Shown: positions 1-13,459 of the stretch, piece after piece
Layout: every line of letters begins with the position of its first letter
Numbering within the stretch: position 1 is the stretch's first letter
The notes under the pieces: generated by a model
The model's input: only the letters and a program-made list of their open reading frames with translations
Databases searched by the model: none
Told to the model about the DNA's origin: nothing
Position numbers and translations under genes: made by a program
Assembly (NCBI GenBank): GCA_963696875.1
Contig: CAVOLQ010000004.1
Coordinates: forward strand, 1-64,000
Reading direction: 5' to 3'
Length of the DNA stretch: 64,000 nt
Source of the DNA: Albibacterium sp963696875
Lineage (GTDB): Bacteria; Bacteroidota; Bacteroidia; Sphingobacteriales; Sphingobacteriaceae

Positions 1-415
1 TATGACTCACGACATTAGTGTGGTAGGGCTAGGTCAATCTGAGTTAGAAGACTATGCAGAGGAGTTTATAAAAGCACAAAACCGAAAAATAGCACCTGAG
101 TCCAATCCTTCTGCCGGCTACTTTTTCCGCTCCGATCATTTCAATTTTGCCAAAGTGGGCGTTCCTGCCCTTTATGCTGGAAGTGGATCGGACTATGTAG
201 ACATTAGCGCGGAAGCGAAAGAAAGAAGGGCGTACTTTGATGGCACCTACCATACACAAGCAGACGAATTTAGTGCCGAGCATTGGGATGTTGGCGGAAT
301 CATAGAAGACCTAAAATTCTTTACTAATATCGGCTATAAACTTAGTATGGAAACCACTTTCCCTAAATGGAAGGAAGGTTCTGAATTTAAAGAAGCAGGT
401 GAAAATAGAAAATAA
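1..415 (+). CDS. M28-family zinc peptidase, C-terminal part (gene starts before the window)
   Basis: Only the last 137 or so codons are present; the frame is open from the window edge, so the methionine at position 2 is probably internal. The pattern SDHFNFAKVGVPAL followed by YHTQAD fits the end of the M28 aminopeptidase fold, where the histidine of the YHT motif is a zinc ligand and the SDH/F segment lies by the active site. Family members remove N-terminal residues from peptides and are usually secreted in Bacteroidetes; the signal peptide would lie outside the window. The gene ends 8 bases before a strong two-way terminator. Family assignment is fairly secure; the exact substrate is not known. 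Confidence 0.8.
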   Translation, partial: MTHDISVVGLGQSELEDYAEEFIKAQNRKIAPESNPSAGYFFRSDHFNFAKVGVPALYAGSGSDYVDISAEAKERRAYFDGTYHTQADEFSAEHWDVGGIIEDLKFFTNIGYKLSMETTFPKWKEGSEFKEAGENRK

Positions 416-423
416 GAATTCGT

Positions 424-483
424 TCTTAAAAATACATAAAGCCTATTCTCTTAATGGAGAAAAGGCTTTATGTATTTTTAAGA
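424..483. terminator. Bidirectional hairpin between convergent peptidase and parE genes
   Basis: Two near-perfect arms of about 26 bases (424-450 and 457-483) enclose a loop of about six bases, and A/T runs at the outer ends give a U-tract in either direction. It lies between a plus-strand gene ending at 415 and a minus-strand gene ending at 536, so it can stop transcription from both. Confidence 0.85.
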
Positions 484-535
484 GTTTATTTCCTGATATA
501 AGACCTCCCAAAAGGCGTAAAAGCTAGCAGGACTA

Positions 536-2380
536 TTAAGCTAAAACTGCTACGTCAGTATCCAACTCAACTCGTAAATTATCAACAATATGTCTTTGCC
601 TGTCGGGAGTGTTTTTTCCCATGTAATAGTCCAGAGAGCTTGAACTTTATGATCTTTCGACATTATAACAGGATCTAAGCGTATATCTTTACCTATAAAT
701 AGGCCAAACTCATCTGGCGAGATTTCTCCCAAACCTTTAAATCGGGTAATCTCTGGTTTTGACGCCTAATTTGTCGATGGCATTTCGACGTTCTTCGTCG
801 CTGTAGCAATAAATGGTTTCCTTTTTATTACGCACCCTGAACAGCGGCGTTTGCAGAATAAATACGTGCCCGGCTTTTACCAGATCAGGAAAAAACTGCA
901 AAAAGAAGGTCATTAACAATAAACGAATGTGCATACCGTCGACATCGGCATCGGTAGCTATTACGATATTATTATAACGCAATTTATCCATACCATCTTC
1001 AATATTTAAAGCGTGCTGCAACAGGTTAAACTCTTCGTTTTCATACACCACTTTTTTGGTTAAGCCGAAATCATTTAAAGGCTTTACCTTTTAAGCTAAA
1101 TACGGCTTGCGTTTTAACATCGCGCGATTTGGTAATGGATCCGCTTGCTGAATCACCCTCGGTAATAAAAAGTGTGGTATCTTGGTTACGCTCGTGGTTA
1201 TCTCAAAATGAATCTTACAATCTCTTAAGCTTCGGTTATGTAAAGAGGCTTTCTTGGCACGCTCATTAGCCAGCTTTTTAATTCCTGCAATATCTTTTCT
1301 TTCTCGTTCAGACTGCAAAATCCTTTTTAGCAAGGAATCTGCTACCTCAGGATGTTTATGCAGATAATTATCTAGTGCCTTTTTAACAAAGTCATTGATA
1401 AATGTTCGTACTGTGGGTCCTTCAGGTCCAATACTTTGAGAACCTAACTTTGTTTTAGTTTGCGATTCAAAAACCGGTTCTTGAACCTTAATAGCAATAG
1501 CTGAAATAATTGACGATCGAATATCTGCCGCATCATAATCCTTTTTATAAAACTCGCGGATAGTCTTAACTATTGCCTCACGAAAAGCGGCTTGATGTGT
1601 ACCGCCTTGTGTGGTATGCTGACCATTTACAAAAGAATAATACTCTTCTCCATAAGCCTGACCATGTGTTAAAGCAATTTCTATATCCTCGCCTTTTAGG
1701 TGAATAATAGGATAACGAATCGCCTCCACGTCCACATTTCTTTCCAATAAATCACGTAGCCCATTTTCTGAAAAGAATTTCCTACCATTAAAGTTAATAG
1801 TCAGCCCTGAGTTCAAGAAAACGTAATTCCAAATCATGTTCTCCACAAATTCAGAACGGTAAGAATAATTCCTAAAAATAGTTTCATCAGGAATAAATAC
1901 CACCGAAGTACCATTACGCTGCGTCGTATCTTTCTCTTCATCCTTTAGCAAAACTCCTCTGCTAAATTCGGCAATTCGTGTTTTGCCAGATCGGTAAGCC
2001 TGCACAATAAAAGAACTCGATAAAGCATTAACCGCTTTTGTACCCACCCCATTCAGTCCTACTGACTTTTGAAAGGCCTTGCTGTCGTATTTTCCTCCAG
2101 TATTAATCTTTGAAACCACATCAACTACACTTCCTAATGGAATTCCACGGCCATAATCCCTGACTGAAACCTTAGAATCACTAACACTAATATCAATTGT
2201 ACGCCCCGCTCCCATCACAAATTCATCAATGGAATTATCCATAACTTCTTTAAAAAGAACATAAATTCCATCATCGTAAGCAGTACCATCGCCAAGCTTC
2301 CCTATATACATCCCAGGTCGTAGGCGGATATGTTCTTTCCAATCCAGCGACCTTATACTGTCTTCATTATAATTTGTCAT
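536..2380 (-). pseudogene. parE: DNA topoisomerase IV subunit B (ParE), reading frame broken by four small indels
   Basis: ParE is the ATPase subunit of the type IIA topoisomerase that decatenates chromosomes. The GHKL ATPase half is intact (residues 1-420 from the start at 2380): RPGMYIG, DNSIDE, GRGIP and VGLNGVGTKAVNAL. The TOPRIM half (ITEGDSASG, then ATDADVDG) and the C-terminal tail (KNTPDRQRHIVDNLRVE) are also present, but in other frames. Reading switches are needed near 1200 (one base missing), 1080 (one extra), the four-T run at 757-760 (one extra) and 631-640 (one missing). They cancel exactly, so the repaired gene ends at the stop 536-538 with about 614 codons, normal for the family. 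Protein similarity is undamaged between the breaks, so sequencing or assembly error is more likely than true decay. No parC lies beside it. Confidence 0.85.
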
Positions 2381-2416
2381 TACTTTTCTATATTTAAAGA
2401 GTGCTACCCTATTTTC

Positions 2417-2917
2417 TTACCTTCCGAAATCATCTTCAAGACGTACAATGTCATCTTCATCAGAAGGATTTTCAGGATCGGTATGCTGCCAGATCTCGGC
2501 AACCACCCCCCAGTCTTCTAGTCCAACCAATCGGTGTCTTTCACCACACTCCAACTTTATTTCATCACCGGGCTTAAGCGTTTGAATGGATCCCTCTACA
2601 TCCGTAAAACTTCTTATTACACCTACCGTACCCTGAACAACTTGCCAAATTTCCGCACGTCGATGATGATACTGCCAAGAAAGTCTCTTCCCTGGCTCAA
2701 CAATCAATATTTTCGGACTTAATTTCCCAGAGATCTGTAATTCCAACACACTAATACCATCAAAAAAGGTATTGGAAAATTGTTGAGCCTGATTCTCATC
2801 AATCACAAAAAAACCACCCCAAGGACGATTCTGATCCTTACTTTCAATCTCAAATCCTTGACGAATTAAGTCATTTTCTATTTCAGCAAAGATCTCCTTT
2901 TTTTCAATGTCCATCAT
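2417..2917 (-). CDS. Cupin protein resembling type II mannose-6-phosphate isomerase
   Basis: A 166-residue single-cupin protein. The first cupin motif is seen as PGKRLSWQYHHRRAEIW...GT, the arrangement of the C-terminal isomerase domain of ManC-type enzymes, with the two histidines and the glutamate as likely metal ligands; PGDEIKLECGERHRLVG supplies the second motif. It could interconvert sugar phosphates in nucleotide-sugar supply, but single-cupin relatives are often annotated only by similarity. The N-terminal 40 residues are charged and have no signal peptide, so it should be cytoplasmic. It ends 36 bases before the parE start and may be cotranscribed with it. Family confident, reaction tentative. 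Confidence 0.7.
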   Translation of the reverse strand: MMDIEKKEIFAEIENDLIRQGFEIESKDQNRPWGGFFVIDENQAQQFSNTFFDGISVLELQISGKLSPKILIVEPGKRLSWQYHHRRAEIWQVVQGTVGVIRSFTDVEGSIQTLKPGDEIKLECGERHRLVGLEDWGVVAEIWQHTDPENPSDEDDIVRLEDDFGR

Positions 2918-2977
2918 TTTCTATTTTCAAACGAAGATAAAGTTTCAATTCTACATTTAGAACAGTTTAAGTCTAAC

Positions 2978-3059
2978 ACTTAATATATACTTTTAATTTC
3001 TAATTTCAACAAAAATAAGCAGAAATTAGCTTTTTACTATTTGTTTTTATATATTAAGT
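2978..3059. repeat. Nested inverted repeat in the divergent promoter region
   Basis: Perfect 12-base arms (2978-2989 and 3048-3059) enclose a second pair of perfect 8-base arms (3000-3007 and 3022-3029). It lies in the 216-base AT-rich gap between the cupin gene and the divergently read helicase gene. The symmetry could be a cruciform or operator for either gene. Nothing else is recognisable in the gap. Confidence 0.55.
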
Positions 3060-3133
3060 ATAATGAATTATTGTGAGCAAAAGTTTCAGTTTTCATCAAT
3101 ACAATTCATAAACATATAAAATATAAAACCTGC

Positions 3134-5359
3134 ATGAATCCAACTTTTGAACATAATTCAGCATTCTTACAAGCAGCCTCCTTTGTAAATCATACAGATA
3201 AATCAATCTTTTTAACCGGAAATGCAGGAACAGGAAAAACGACATTTTTAAAATACATCAATGAAAATTGCCCAAAGAAAAAAGCAATCGTTGCTCCAAC
3301 TGGTGTCGCTGCCATAAATGCTGGTGGTACTACGATACATTCTCTATTTTGGTTACCTTTCGGCACCTATATCGCAGACTATGAAATGGCTTGGGATAAC
3401 CAAGAAAGTTTGATCTATAATAAAAAACGGCTACTAGGAAACTTACGATTTAGAAAAGAAAGAAGAACATTAATTCAAGAACTTGAACTGTTAATAATTG
3501 ATGAAGTGTCTATGCTTCGAGCCGATATGCTTGACGCAATGGATACGATATTAAAATCTGTAAGGAGAGACGCTAGGCCTTTCGGTGGACTTCAGGTGCT
3601 TTTTATTGGCGATTTATACCAACTACCACCTGTGGTGAAACCGCAAGAATGGACGGTTATGCAAAGCTATTACAAAAGCCCATTTTTCTTTGATGCACAT
3701 GTAATCCAAGAAGCACAACCCGTTCAATTAGAGCTGACAAAAATCTATCGCCAAAATGATCCCATTTTTATTTCACTCCTAAACAATATTCGAAAAAATG
3801 CTTGCACTAGTGAGCAACTTGATCTATTAAATAGCTATTATCGTTCTAATTTCATCCCTACCAAAGAAGAGCCTTTTATAACTTTGTGCTCCCATAATGC
3901 ACAAGCAGATAAGATCAATAAAGAAAGACTTAATGAATTAAACACAAAATCGATAATTCTAGATGCTGCTGTGAGTGGTAATTTTTCGGAAACAGCCTAT
4001 CCTGCCGAAGCCAACCTAGAACTAAAAGAGGGCGCACAAGTCATGTTTATCAAAAATGATAAAGGGGAAGACCGACGCTATTATAATGGGAAAATAGGAG
4101 TTGTAAAACGGGTAAGTAAGAATGAAGTTACCGTTCGCCTACCAGAAGGTGGACCGGACATTGAGGTAGAAAGAGAAAAATGGGAAAACATTCAATATCA
4201 ATTCGATTCTGAAAAAGACAAAATCAATGAAGAAACACTTGGAACCTTCAGTCAATTCCCTTTGCGTTTAGCTTGGGCAGTAACTATCCATAAGAGCCAG
4301 GGACTAACCTTTGAACGTGCTATCATAGATGCAGGCTCCTCTTTTGCCGCGGGACAAGTCTATGTGGCCTTGAGCAGAATTAGAAGTTTAAAAGGACTCA
4401 TATTAAGATCGACAATCGGACCAAATAGTATTTATACAAGCCAGGATGTCAAAAATTTTTCGGACCTAACTATTCAGGAAAGTGAAGTCAATGCCATTTT
4501 AGAAAAAGCTCAAGAAGAATATTTAATGAATACCCTTCTAAATACCTTTTTGTGGGAAACCTTAAATCAGCGTGCAAATGCCTTGAGGGATGATGTCCTG
4601 ACTAAAAATATCCCTGACAAGGACCAGGCTTATCTATTTCTCAGTAGTATATCTAACGCTACTGACATGCATCGTGAGGTAGCAAATAAATTCAGGAATC
4701 AATTAAATGCCCTTATCCAAGATCCTGCAAACGTCTCCTATCCCAAGATCAGTACCCGAACTTTAAAAGCCGAAGAATGGTTTGTTTCAAAAATGAAAAA
4801 GCAAGTCATCGACCCTTTAGAGTCTCATATTAAAGAATGGAAAATAAAGAAAAGGACGAAAAAGTACATACAAGAGATCAACACTTTATTATCAGATTTC
4901 AAACGGAAAAAAGCTCAAATTAAACATACAAGTGAGTTAGCTAGTGCATTAGCTAGCGGCGAGCGTATACAAGACTTATTAACAAAAGTGGAAAGCAAAA
5001 ATGAAATAGAAATAAAAGAATTAAGAAGTGAGGCCGATACTAGTCAGGTAGAAAAAAAGACTTCCACAAAAGGACAGTCTCAAAAGAACAGTTTAGCCTT
5101 ATTCAAAGAAGGAAAAAGTATAGCTGAAATTGCAGAAGCTAGGAGCTTAACAGAAGGTACTATTCAAAGCCATTTAATTTCCTTTATAGGAGCAGAATTA
5201 AAAGGAGCTGACCTTATGGAAAATGATAAATTAAAAAAAGTTGTGGAAACGATAAAACAAAACCCTGATAAAAACACTACAGAATTAAAACTACTATTGG
5301 GAAATGATTATAGTTATGCCGATGTCCGAATAGGACAAAAAGAAGCTTTGATAGAATGA
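3134..5359 (+). CDS. Pif1/RecD2-like superfamily 1B DNA helicase with C-terminal helix-turn-helix region
   Basis: A 741-residue ATP-dependent 5'-3' helicase. Walker A is GNAGTGKTT at residues 29-37; motif Ia is VAPTGVAAINAGG; Walker B is LLIIDEVSML with D123 and E124; motif III is LFIGDLYQLPPVV; and the UvrD_C_2-type end has LAWAVTIHKSQGLTF and VYVALSRI. After about residue 470 comes a long charged helical region, then near residues 655-690 a segment (FKEGKSIAEIAEARSLTEGTIQSHL) that looks like the winged HTH seen at the end of Bacteroidetes Pif1-type and RecQ helicases. Pif1 enzymes unwind forked DNA, RNA-DNA hybrids and G-quadruplexes. It stands alone, with its own promoter region upstream and no partner downstream. 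Confidence 0.9.
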   Translation: MNPTFEHNSAFLQAASFVNHTDKSIFLTGNAGTGKTTFLKYINENCPKKKAIVAPTGVAAINAGGTTIHSLFWLPFGTYIADYEMAWDNQESLIYNKKRLLGNLRFRKERRTLIQELELLIIDEVSMLRADMLDAMDTILKSVRRDARPFGGLQVLFIGDLYQLPPVVKPQEWTVMQSYYKSPFFFDAHVIQEAQPVQLELTKIYRQNDPIFISLLNNIRKNACTSEQLDLLNSYYRSNFIPTKEEPFITLCSHNAQADKINKERLNELNTKSIILDAAVSGNFSETAYPAEANLELKEGAQVMFIKNDKGEDRRYYNGKIGVVKRVSKNEVTVRLPEGGPDIEVEREKWENIQYQFDSEKDKINEETLGTFSQFPLRLAWAVTIHKSQGLTFERAIIDAGSSFAAGQVYVALSRIRSLKGLILRSTIGPNSIYTSQDVKNFSDLTIQESEVNAILEKAQEEYLMNTLLNTFLWETLNQRANALRDDVLTKNIPDKDQAYLFLSSISNATDMHREVANKFRNQLNALIQDPANVSYPKISTRTLKAEEWFVSKMKKQVIDPLESHIKEWKIKKRTKKYIQEINTLLSDFKRKKAQIKHTSELASALASGERIQDLLTKVESKNEIEIKELRSEADTSQVEKKTSTKGQSQKNSLALFKEGKSIAEIAEARSLTEGTIQSHLISFIGAELKGADLMENDKLKKVVETIKQNPDKNTTELKLLLGNDYSYADVRIGQKEALIE

Positions 5360-5477
5360 CCTGAAGTGCGTGTTTACGCGATACGGCCGCATATGTTCTA
5401 GGAGAAACACGATTAATATTGAATGATGGGTAAGTGAGACGGATTCTATCCGCGATATTCGGCCGGAATACCCATAA

Positions 5478-5530
5478 CCGATGGCTGAAAGCCGACAACT
5501 GACGGCCGAATCCTATAACCTATCACCTGA
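5478..5530. repeat. Degenerate short-unit intergenic tract
   Basis: This stretch is built of loosely repeated units of the kind GGCTGAAAGCCGA, ACTGACGGCCGA, CCTATAACCTATCACCTGAAACCTAATAGC. A similar tract with the shared string ACCTAATAGCTAT is at 20820-20993, and fainter ones are at 25826-25880 and 28955-28996. It fills the gap between the helicase stop and the rRNA operon terminator. No coding potential is seen. Confidence 0.45.
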
Positions 5531-5553
5531 AACCTAATAGCTATAAACAAAGA

Positions 5554-5581
5554 AACCCCTTCGGTTTTCACCAAAGGGGTT
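5554..5581 (-). terminator. rRNA operon terminator
   Basis: Read on the minus strand, an 11-base-pair stem with one mismatch (AACCCCTTTGG / CCGAAGGGGTT) and a six-base loop lies 12 bases after the 5S gene and is followed by TCTTTG. It is the first hairpin after the operon. Confidence 0.75.
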
Positions 5582-5592
5582 CTTATAAAATT

Positions 5593-5702
<110 letters not shown>

Positions 5703-5790
5703 GACTTGTTAGTTTTGTGCTTTGTTTGCACATAAACTAAGACAATATTAGAAGAAAAAGTTAAAAGAGGAAGACAACAGTGTTATCTGC

Positions 5791-8687
<2,897 letters not shown>

Positions 8688-8883
8688 TCTCTCCATACCC
8701 TTTTGCTAGTATATGGAGATGCTTTTATTAATCAGTCCTTCCATTGGCCTAAACCGCCGAAAAAACGTCTCTACTGTTGTCTTCTCTATTAATTTTTTTC
8801 TTCCAATATGTCAAAGAACGATTGATCACGTATAAGTACTTGGTAAGGGGTTGTAACCCGTCCCGTTCATCACGTGTCTTAAG

Positions 8884-8957
8884 TGGAGAATAACGGATTC
8901 GAACCGTTGACCCCCTGCGTGCAAGGCAGGTGCTCTAGCCAGCTGAGCTAATCCCCC
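8884..8957 (-). tRNA. tRNA-Ala (anticodon TGC)
   Basis: On the minus strand the 74-base gene begins GGGGGAT and ends ATTCTCC plus discriminator A. It folds into a full cloverleaf, with CTTGCAC as anticodon loop and GGTTCGAATCC as the T arm. CCA is not encoded. It is the second spacer tRNA between 16S and 23S. Confidence 0.96.
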
Positions 8958-8965
8958 GTATTTGG

Positions 8966-9039
8966 TAGTCCCGAGCAGATTTGAACTGCTGACCCCTACA
9001 TTATCAGTGTAGTGCTCTAACCAACTGAGCTACGGGACT
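8966..9039 (-). tRNA. tRNA-Ile (anticodon GAT)
   Basis: A 74-base minus-strand gene with acceptor arms AGTCCCG/CGGGACT, D-loop AGCTCAGTTGGTTAGAGC, anticodon loop CTGATAA and T arm CAGTTCAAATCTG. It comes first after 16S, the usual Ile-Ala order of Bacteroidetes operons, and is eight bases from tRNA-Ala. Confidence 0.96.
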
Positions 9040-9158
9040 AGCTAAAATCTTTCTGCTAAGGCACCAATCCCGGTTTTACTGTGGGATGGATACTTTATCT
9101 TCAATCTTCTGTTTCTATAAGAATAATCATGGCACAACGAGCATCGATCCAATGCTCT

Positions 9159-10681
<1,523 letters not shown>

Positions 10682-10970
10682 TAAAATGATTTGTTTGTCT
10701 TGACTCTAGTTACTCAATTGTAATAGAATCGATATTTGTTCTAAATTGAATTGATTAGGTTGAATTTTTCTCGCAGCCCTTGCGGACTGCTTTGTTTACA
10801 ACTTAGGCAATAAATTGCCACTCGTTGTGCTTGTTCATGATTTCTTCTTTTAAAGAACTGTTGTGCCTCGCCTCGCGGTTCGGCTATACTGTCGGGCTTT
10901 CGCCTTCCTGTCAATCTTGTTTTTATGTCCTCAAGCGTCGCGCTTTTGGATCCCGTTTCTTTCGGGACTG

Positions 10971-11002
10971 CAAAGGTAGAAGAAGTTTTGATTAAAACAA
11001 AA
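10971..11002 (-). promoter_or_regulatory. rRNA promoter proximal to 16S
   Basis: Minus strand: TTTTG (10998-11002), 19 bases, then TACCTTTG (10971-10978). This matches the Bacteroidetes sigma-70-type consensus (-33 TTTG, -7 TAnnTTTG). The start region reads CAGTCCCG, like the ribosomal-protein promoter at 31807. Confidence 0.75.
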
Positions 11003-11137
11003 TAAAAAGTTTTTATTTTTTTCTTTCCTTTTTTCTCGGTCTAAAAGCGGAACCTCTGTTCCTTTCTCCGGGTTACCCCTTCTCCTTCTTTCCAAGCCAG
11101 CCTTTCAAAAAACTCCCGCTCCTTTCGTTGCGGAGTG

Positions 11138-11168
11138 CAAAGGTAGAAAACATTTTCTAATCTCCAAA
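11138..11168 (-). promoter_or_regulatory. rRNA promoter, middle
   Basis: Minus strand: TTTG (11165-11168), exactly 19 bases, then TACCTTTG (11138-11145), a full consensus match. It is followed by CACTCCGC, the start of a small hairpin. Confidence 0.8.
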
Positions 11169-11304
11169 TTTTATTTTAAAATAGTTTTAAAATCTTTTCC
11201 GGAGAGCAAAACGGACCTAGATCCGCAGCCCAAGGTGTTTATCCCTTGGTGAAAAATGCCTCTCTATCTCAATGTACAACCCGCTTCCTTTCGTTTGCGG
11301 AGTG

Positions 11305-11335
11305 CAAAGATACGATCTAAAACTATTCCCGCAAA
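11305..11335 (-). promoter_or_regulatory. rRNA promoter, distal
   Basis: Minus strand: TTTG (11332-11335), exactly 19 bases, then TATCTTTG (11305-11312). The downstream sequence CACTCCGCAAACGAAAGG is nearly the same as after the middle promoter, suggesting the two arose by duplication. Confidence 0.8.
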
Positions 11336-11519
11336 CCTTTGGACGCTTTATTTTCCGATATAATCGCAAACGCCTGGATACAAGAAAGATATTTTTTTGC
11401 AGCCCCGCAAAGAAAACCGATCCGGCAAACAATAAACACAAAAACAAAGAAATGGTTTGCAGAACCAGGGCACCACTCCCATTCTCTGAATCATTACTTA
11501 ACAATATATGATAATAGTT

Positions 11520-11623
11520 GTATCGTTCCTAAAATAACTATACACTAGGTCTTGTCCGTGTTTTACTTTACAGTCCATCTGTATAGCTATGCTAGGACGA
11601 TACAGTTATTTTAGGAACGATAC
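11520..11623. repeat. 20-base perfect inverted repeat with 64-base spacer
   Basis: Arms GTATCGTTCCTAAAATAACT (11520-11539) and its exact complement (11604-11623). Next to the right arm is a run of loosely repeated GATACA units (11617-11645). The spacer has no open frame. It lies between the rRNA promoters and the phosphate transporter gene. The form fits a small non-autonomous mobile element or a large transcript hairpin; no target duplication was recognised. The rest of the gap to 11769 shows nothing. Confidence 0.6.
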
Positions 11624-11769
11624 ATGATACACGATACACAATACAAGAAATTAAAGAGGAAATTTACCCCGCCCTTTAGGGACATAATCCATATAGCTAT
11701 CCAGCTATGAGGTAAGGGAGATAATAGCAATACGCTATTAAATTTTGAGAGGGCAAAACAATTTAGTTA

Positions 11770-12783
11770 TTATACAATAAACACATAATGAACAAAAAGA
11801 TATGTCAATCCTGCTAAAGCTGCAGAAACTGGAATGGTTAATACCCAAGCCCAAAGCAAGCTGATGGTCACTCCCCAACGTACAGCCGACGCTCTTTTGG
11901 TTAATCCCACCCCAATGATAGCTCCTGTAATGGTATGGGTAGTAGAAACCGGGATCCCAAAATGTTCCGTAATACCTAGCGTGATCGCTCCTGCCGTTTC
12001 GGCGCCTACCCCTTCTAATGCATTTACTTTAGTAATCTTTGTGCCCATCGTCTTTACGATCTTCCATCCTCCGCTCATCGTTCCTAAAGCAATTGCCGAG
12101 TAACAGGCTAAAGGTATCCATTCTGGCATTTGATCGCCAGATTCTAAATAGCCTCCCGCTACCATAGCAACAAATATGATTCCCATAACTTTTTGGGCAT
12201 CATTTCCACCATGTGCAAAGCTTAAAGCTGCGGAAGAAACAAGTTGCAGTTTCTTAAACCACCATTCAGCCACAGATGGCTTGGCCTTTTTAGATATATT
12301 AATGATGATAAGTGTTATTATGATCGATATGATCATTCCCATAACTGGAGCTATAACTATAAATGACACTATTTTTAGTGTTGGCCCAATATTAACTGCT
12401 CCGATCGCACTTTCACCGATAACCAGGGCATGGGTCATTCCTGCGCCTGCAAATCCTCCTATCAAGGTATGAGAGGAGCTTGAAGGAATGCCGTAGAACC
12501 AAGTAAATAAATTCCAGCAAATAGCGGCGATAAGGCCGGCCAAAATCACTTCCAATGTAACATATTCCTCAAGAACTGTCTTAGCAACCGTATTGGCCAC
12601 TTTGTGATCGGTGAAATAAAAATATGCTGCGAAGTTAAAAGATGCAGCCCAAAGTACGGCTTGAAAGGGCGACAGTACTTTTGTTGAAACGATGGTAGCA
12701 ATTGAATTTGCAGCATCGTGGAAACCGTTAATATAATCGAAAGCAATTGCAAGAACAACGACAATAACCAGGAGGGTTAGCAT
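11770..12783 (-). CDS. pit: Inorganic phosphate transporter, PiT family
   Basis: A 337-residue membrane protein of the PiT (TC 2.A.20) family, which carries metal-phosphate with protons or sodium across the inner membrane. The two family signatures are seen as GFHDAANSIATIVSTK near the N-terminus and SFAHGGNDAQKVMG near residues 190-205, in inverted halves with about ten membrane segments; SSSHTLIGG and STTHTITGA are the paired re-entrant motifs. The gene follows the DUF47 gene by nine bases on the same strand, the standard pairing of low-affinity phosphate uptake with a PhoU-like regulator. It is shorter than the E. coli Pit, as is usual in Bacteroidetes. Confidence 0.95.
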   Translation of the reverse strand: MLTLLVIVVVLAIAFDYINGFHDAANSIATIVSTKVLSPFQAVLWAASFNFAAYFYFTDHKVANTVAKTVLEEYVTLEVILAGLIAAICWNLFTWFYGIPSSSSHTLIGGFAGAGMTHALVIGESAIGAVNIGPTLKIVSFIVIAPVMGMIISIIITLIIINISKKAKPSVAEWWFKKLQLVSSAALSFAHGGNDAQKVMGIIFVAMVAGGYLESGDQMPEWIPLACYSAIALGTMSGGWKIVKTMGTKITKVNALEGVGAETAGAITLGITEHFGIPVSTTHTITGAIIGVGLTKRASAVRWGVTISLLWAWVLTIPVSAALAGLTYLFVHYVFIV

Positions 12784-12792
12784 ATTTTAGGA

Positions 12793-13440
12793 TTAAGCGT
12801 TTTTGACTAGTATGGTTTCTAAAACATCCGCCACATCTTCACACATATCAGTCGCTGTTTCTAAAGCGCTCAATACTTCTTTATACTTAATTAAGCGGAT
12901 GGCATCTTTTTCGAATTCAAAAAGATCGCCTACAGCTTTATCAAAAACATAATCCGCTTTATTTTCAATGCTGTTTATCTTAATACATGCATCAGTTATC
13001 GTTCTTATATTTTTAAGATTTTTAAGCTCATTTATCGCTTTTGCCAACACAGTGACTGCCTCTAGGATCAAATCGGCTAATTCCTTTATTGAATCGGTCA
13101 TTTCAACAACCTGGTACAAGTTCATTCTGTTTGCAGATCCATGAATGTAATCAGCCACATCGTCAATTGCACTTGCCAGTTCGTGGATGTCTTCACGATC
13201 AAATGGTGTAATAAAGTTCTTCCCTAATTCAAGGTAGATTTGATGCGTAATACTATCTCCTTTATGCTCGTATTCTTCGATTATCTTAAAAAGCTCCTTT
13301 CTGCGGGCTAGATCATCAGTGTTGACTGCTTCCTTTAATGAGTTTCCTAGATCGATTAGGTTATTGGCTGCCTTTTCAAAAAGAGGAAAGAACTTCTTAT
13401 CTTTTGGAATGAAGTATTGAAAGAGATTGTTTAAAGACAT
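12793..13440 (-). CDS. DUF47-family PhoU-like phosphate transport accessory protein
   Basis: A 215-residue all-helical cytoplasmic protein of the DUF47/YkaA group, related in fold to PhoU. Visible features are the acidic helix around EEYEHKGDSITHQIYLELGKNFITPFDREDIHELA, typical of the family and likely metal binding, and the closing ALETATDMCEDVADVLETILVKNA. Such proteins are encoded with PiT transporters and are thought to tune phosphate uptake. It is the first gene of a two-gene unit with pit. A TAGTTTTG box on the minus strand at 13460-13467 could be its -7 element. Family assignment is secure; the mechanism is inferred. Confidence 0.92.
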   Translation of the reverse strand: MSLNNLFQYFIPKDKKFFPLFEKAANNLIDLGNSLKEAVNTDDLARRKELFKIIEEYEHKGDSITHQIYLELGKNFITPFDREDIHELASAIDDVADYIHGSANRMNLYQVVEMTDSIKELADLILEAVTVLAKAINELKNLKNIRTITDACIKINSIENKADYVFDKAVGDLFEFEKDAIRLIKYKEVLSALETATDMCEDVADVLETILVKNA

Positions 13441-13459
13441 AAGTTATATTTTGAAAAAG

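Larger units (their letters stand above)
10682..11304 (-). other. rRNA operon leader and promoter region
   Basis: About 620 bases upstream of 16S without a gene. It holds the transcribed leader and three tandem promoters (listed separately). Each promoter is followed within about ten bases by a small hairpin (CCCGAAAGAAACGGG; CTCCGCAACGAAAGGAG; CTCCGCAAACGAAAGGAAG), so the promoter-plus-hairpin unit appears as a repeated module. Open frames of 70-95 codons overlapping the promoters at 11217-11548 have no recognisable product. Confidence 0.7.

Noticed and set aside
536..2380. Programmed ribosomal frameshifting in parE
   Set aside because: Four shifts in both directions without slippery sites are not plausible; parE relatives need none.
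11217..11548. Three overlapping open frames of 69-95 codons upstream of the rRNA operon
   Set aside because: They overlap the rRNA promoters, match no known protein and have no start context.
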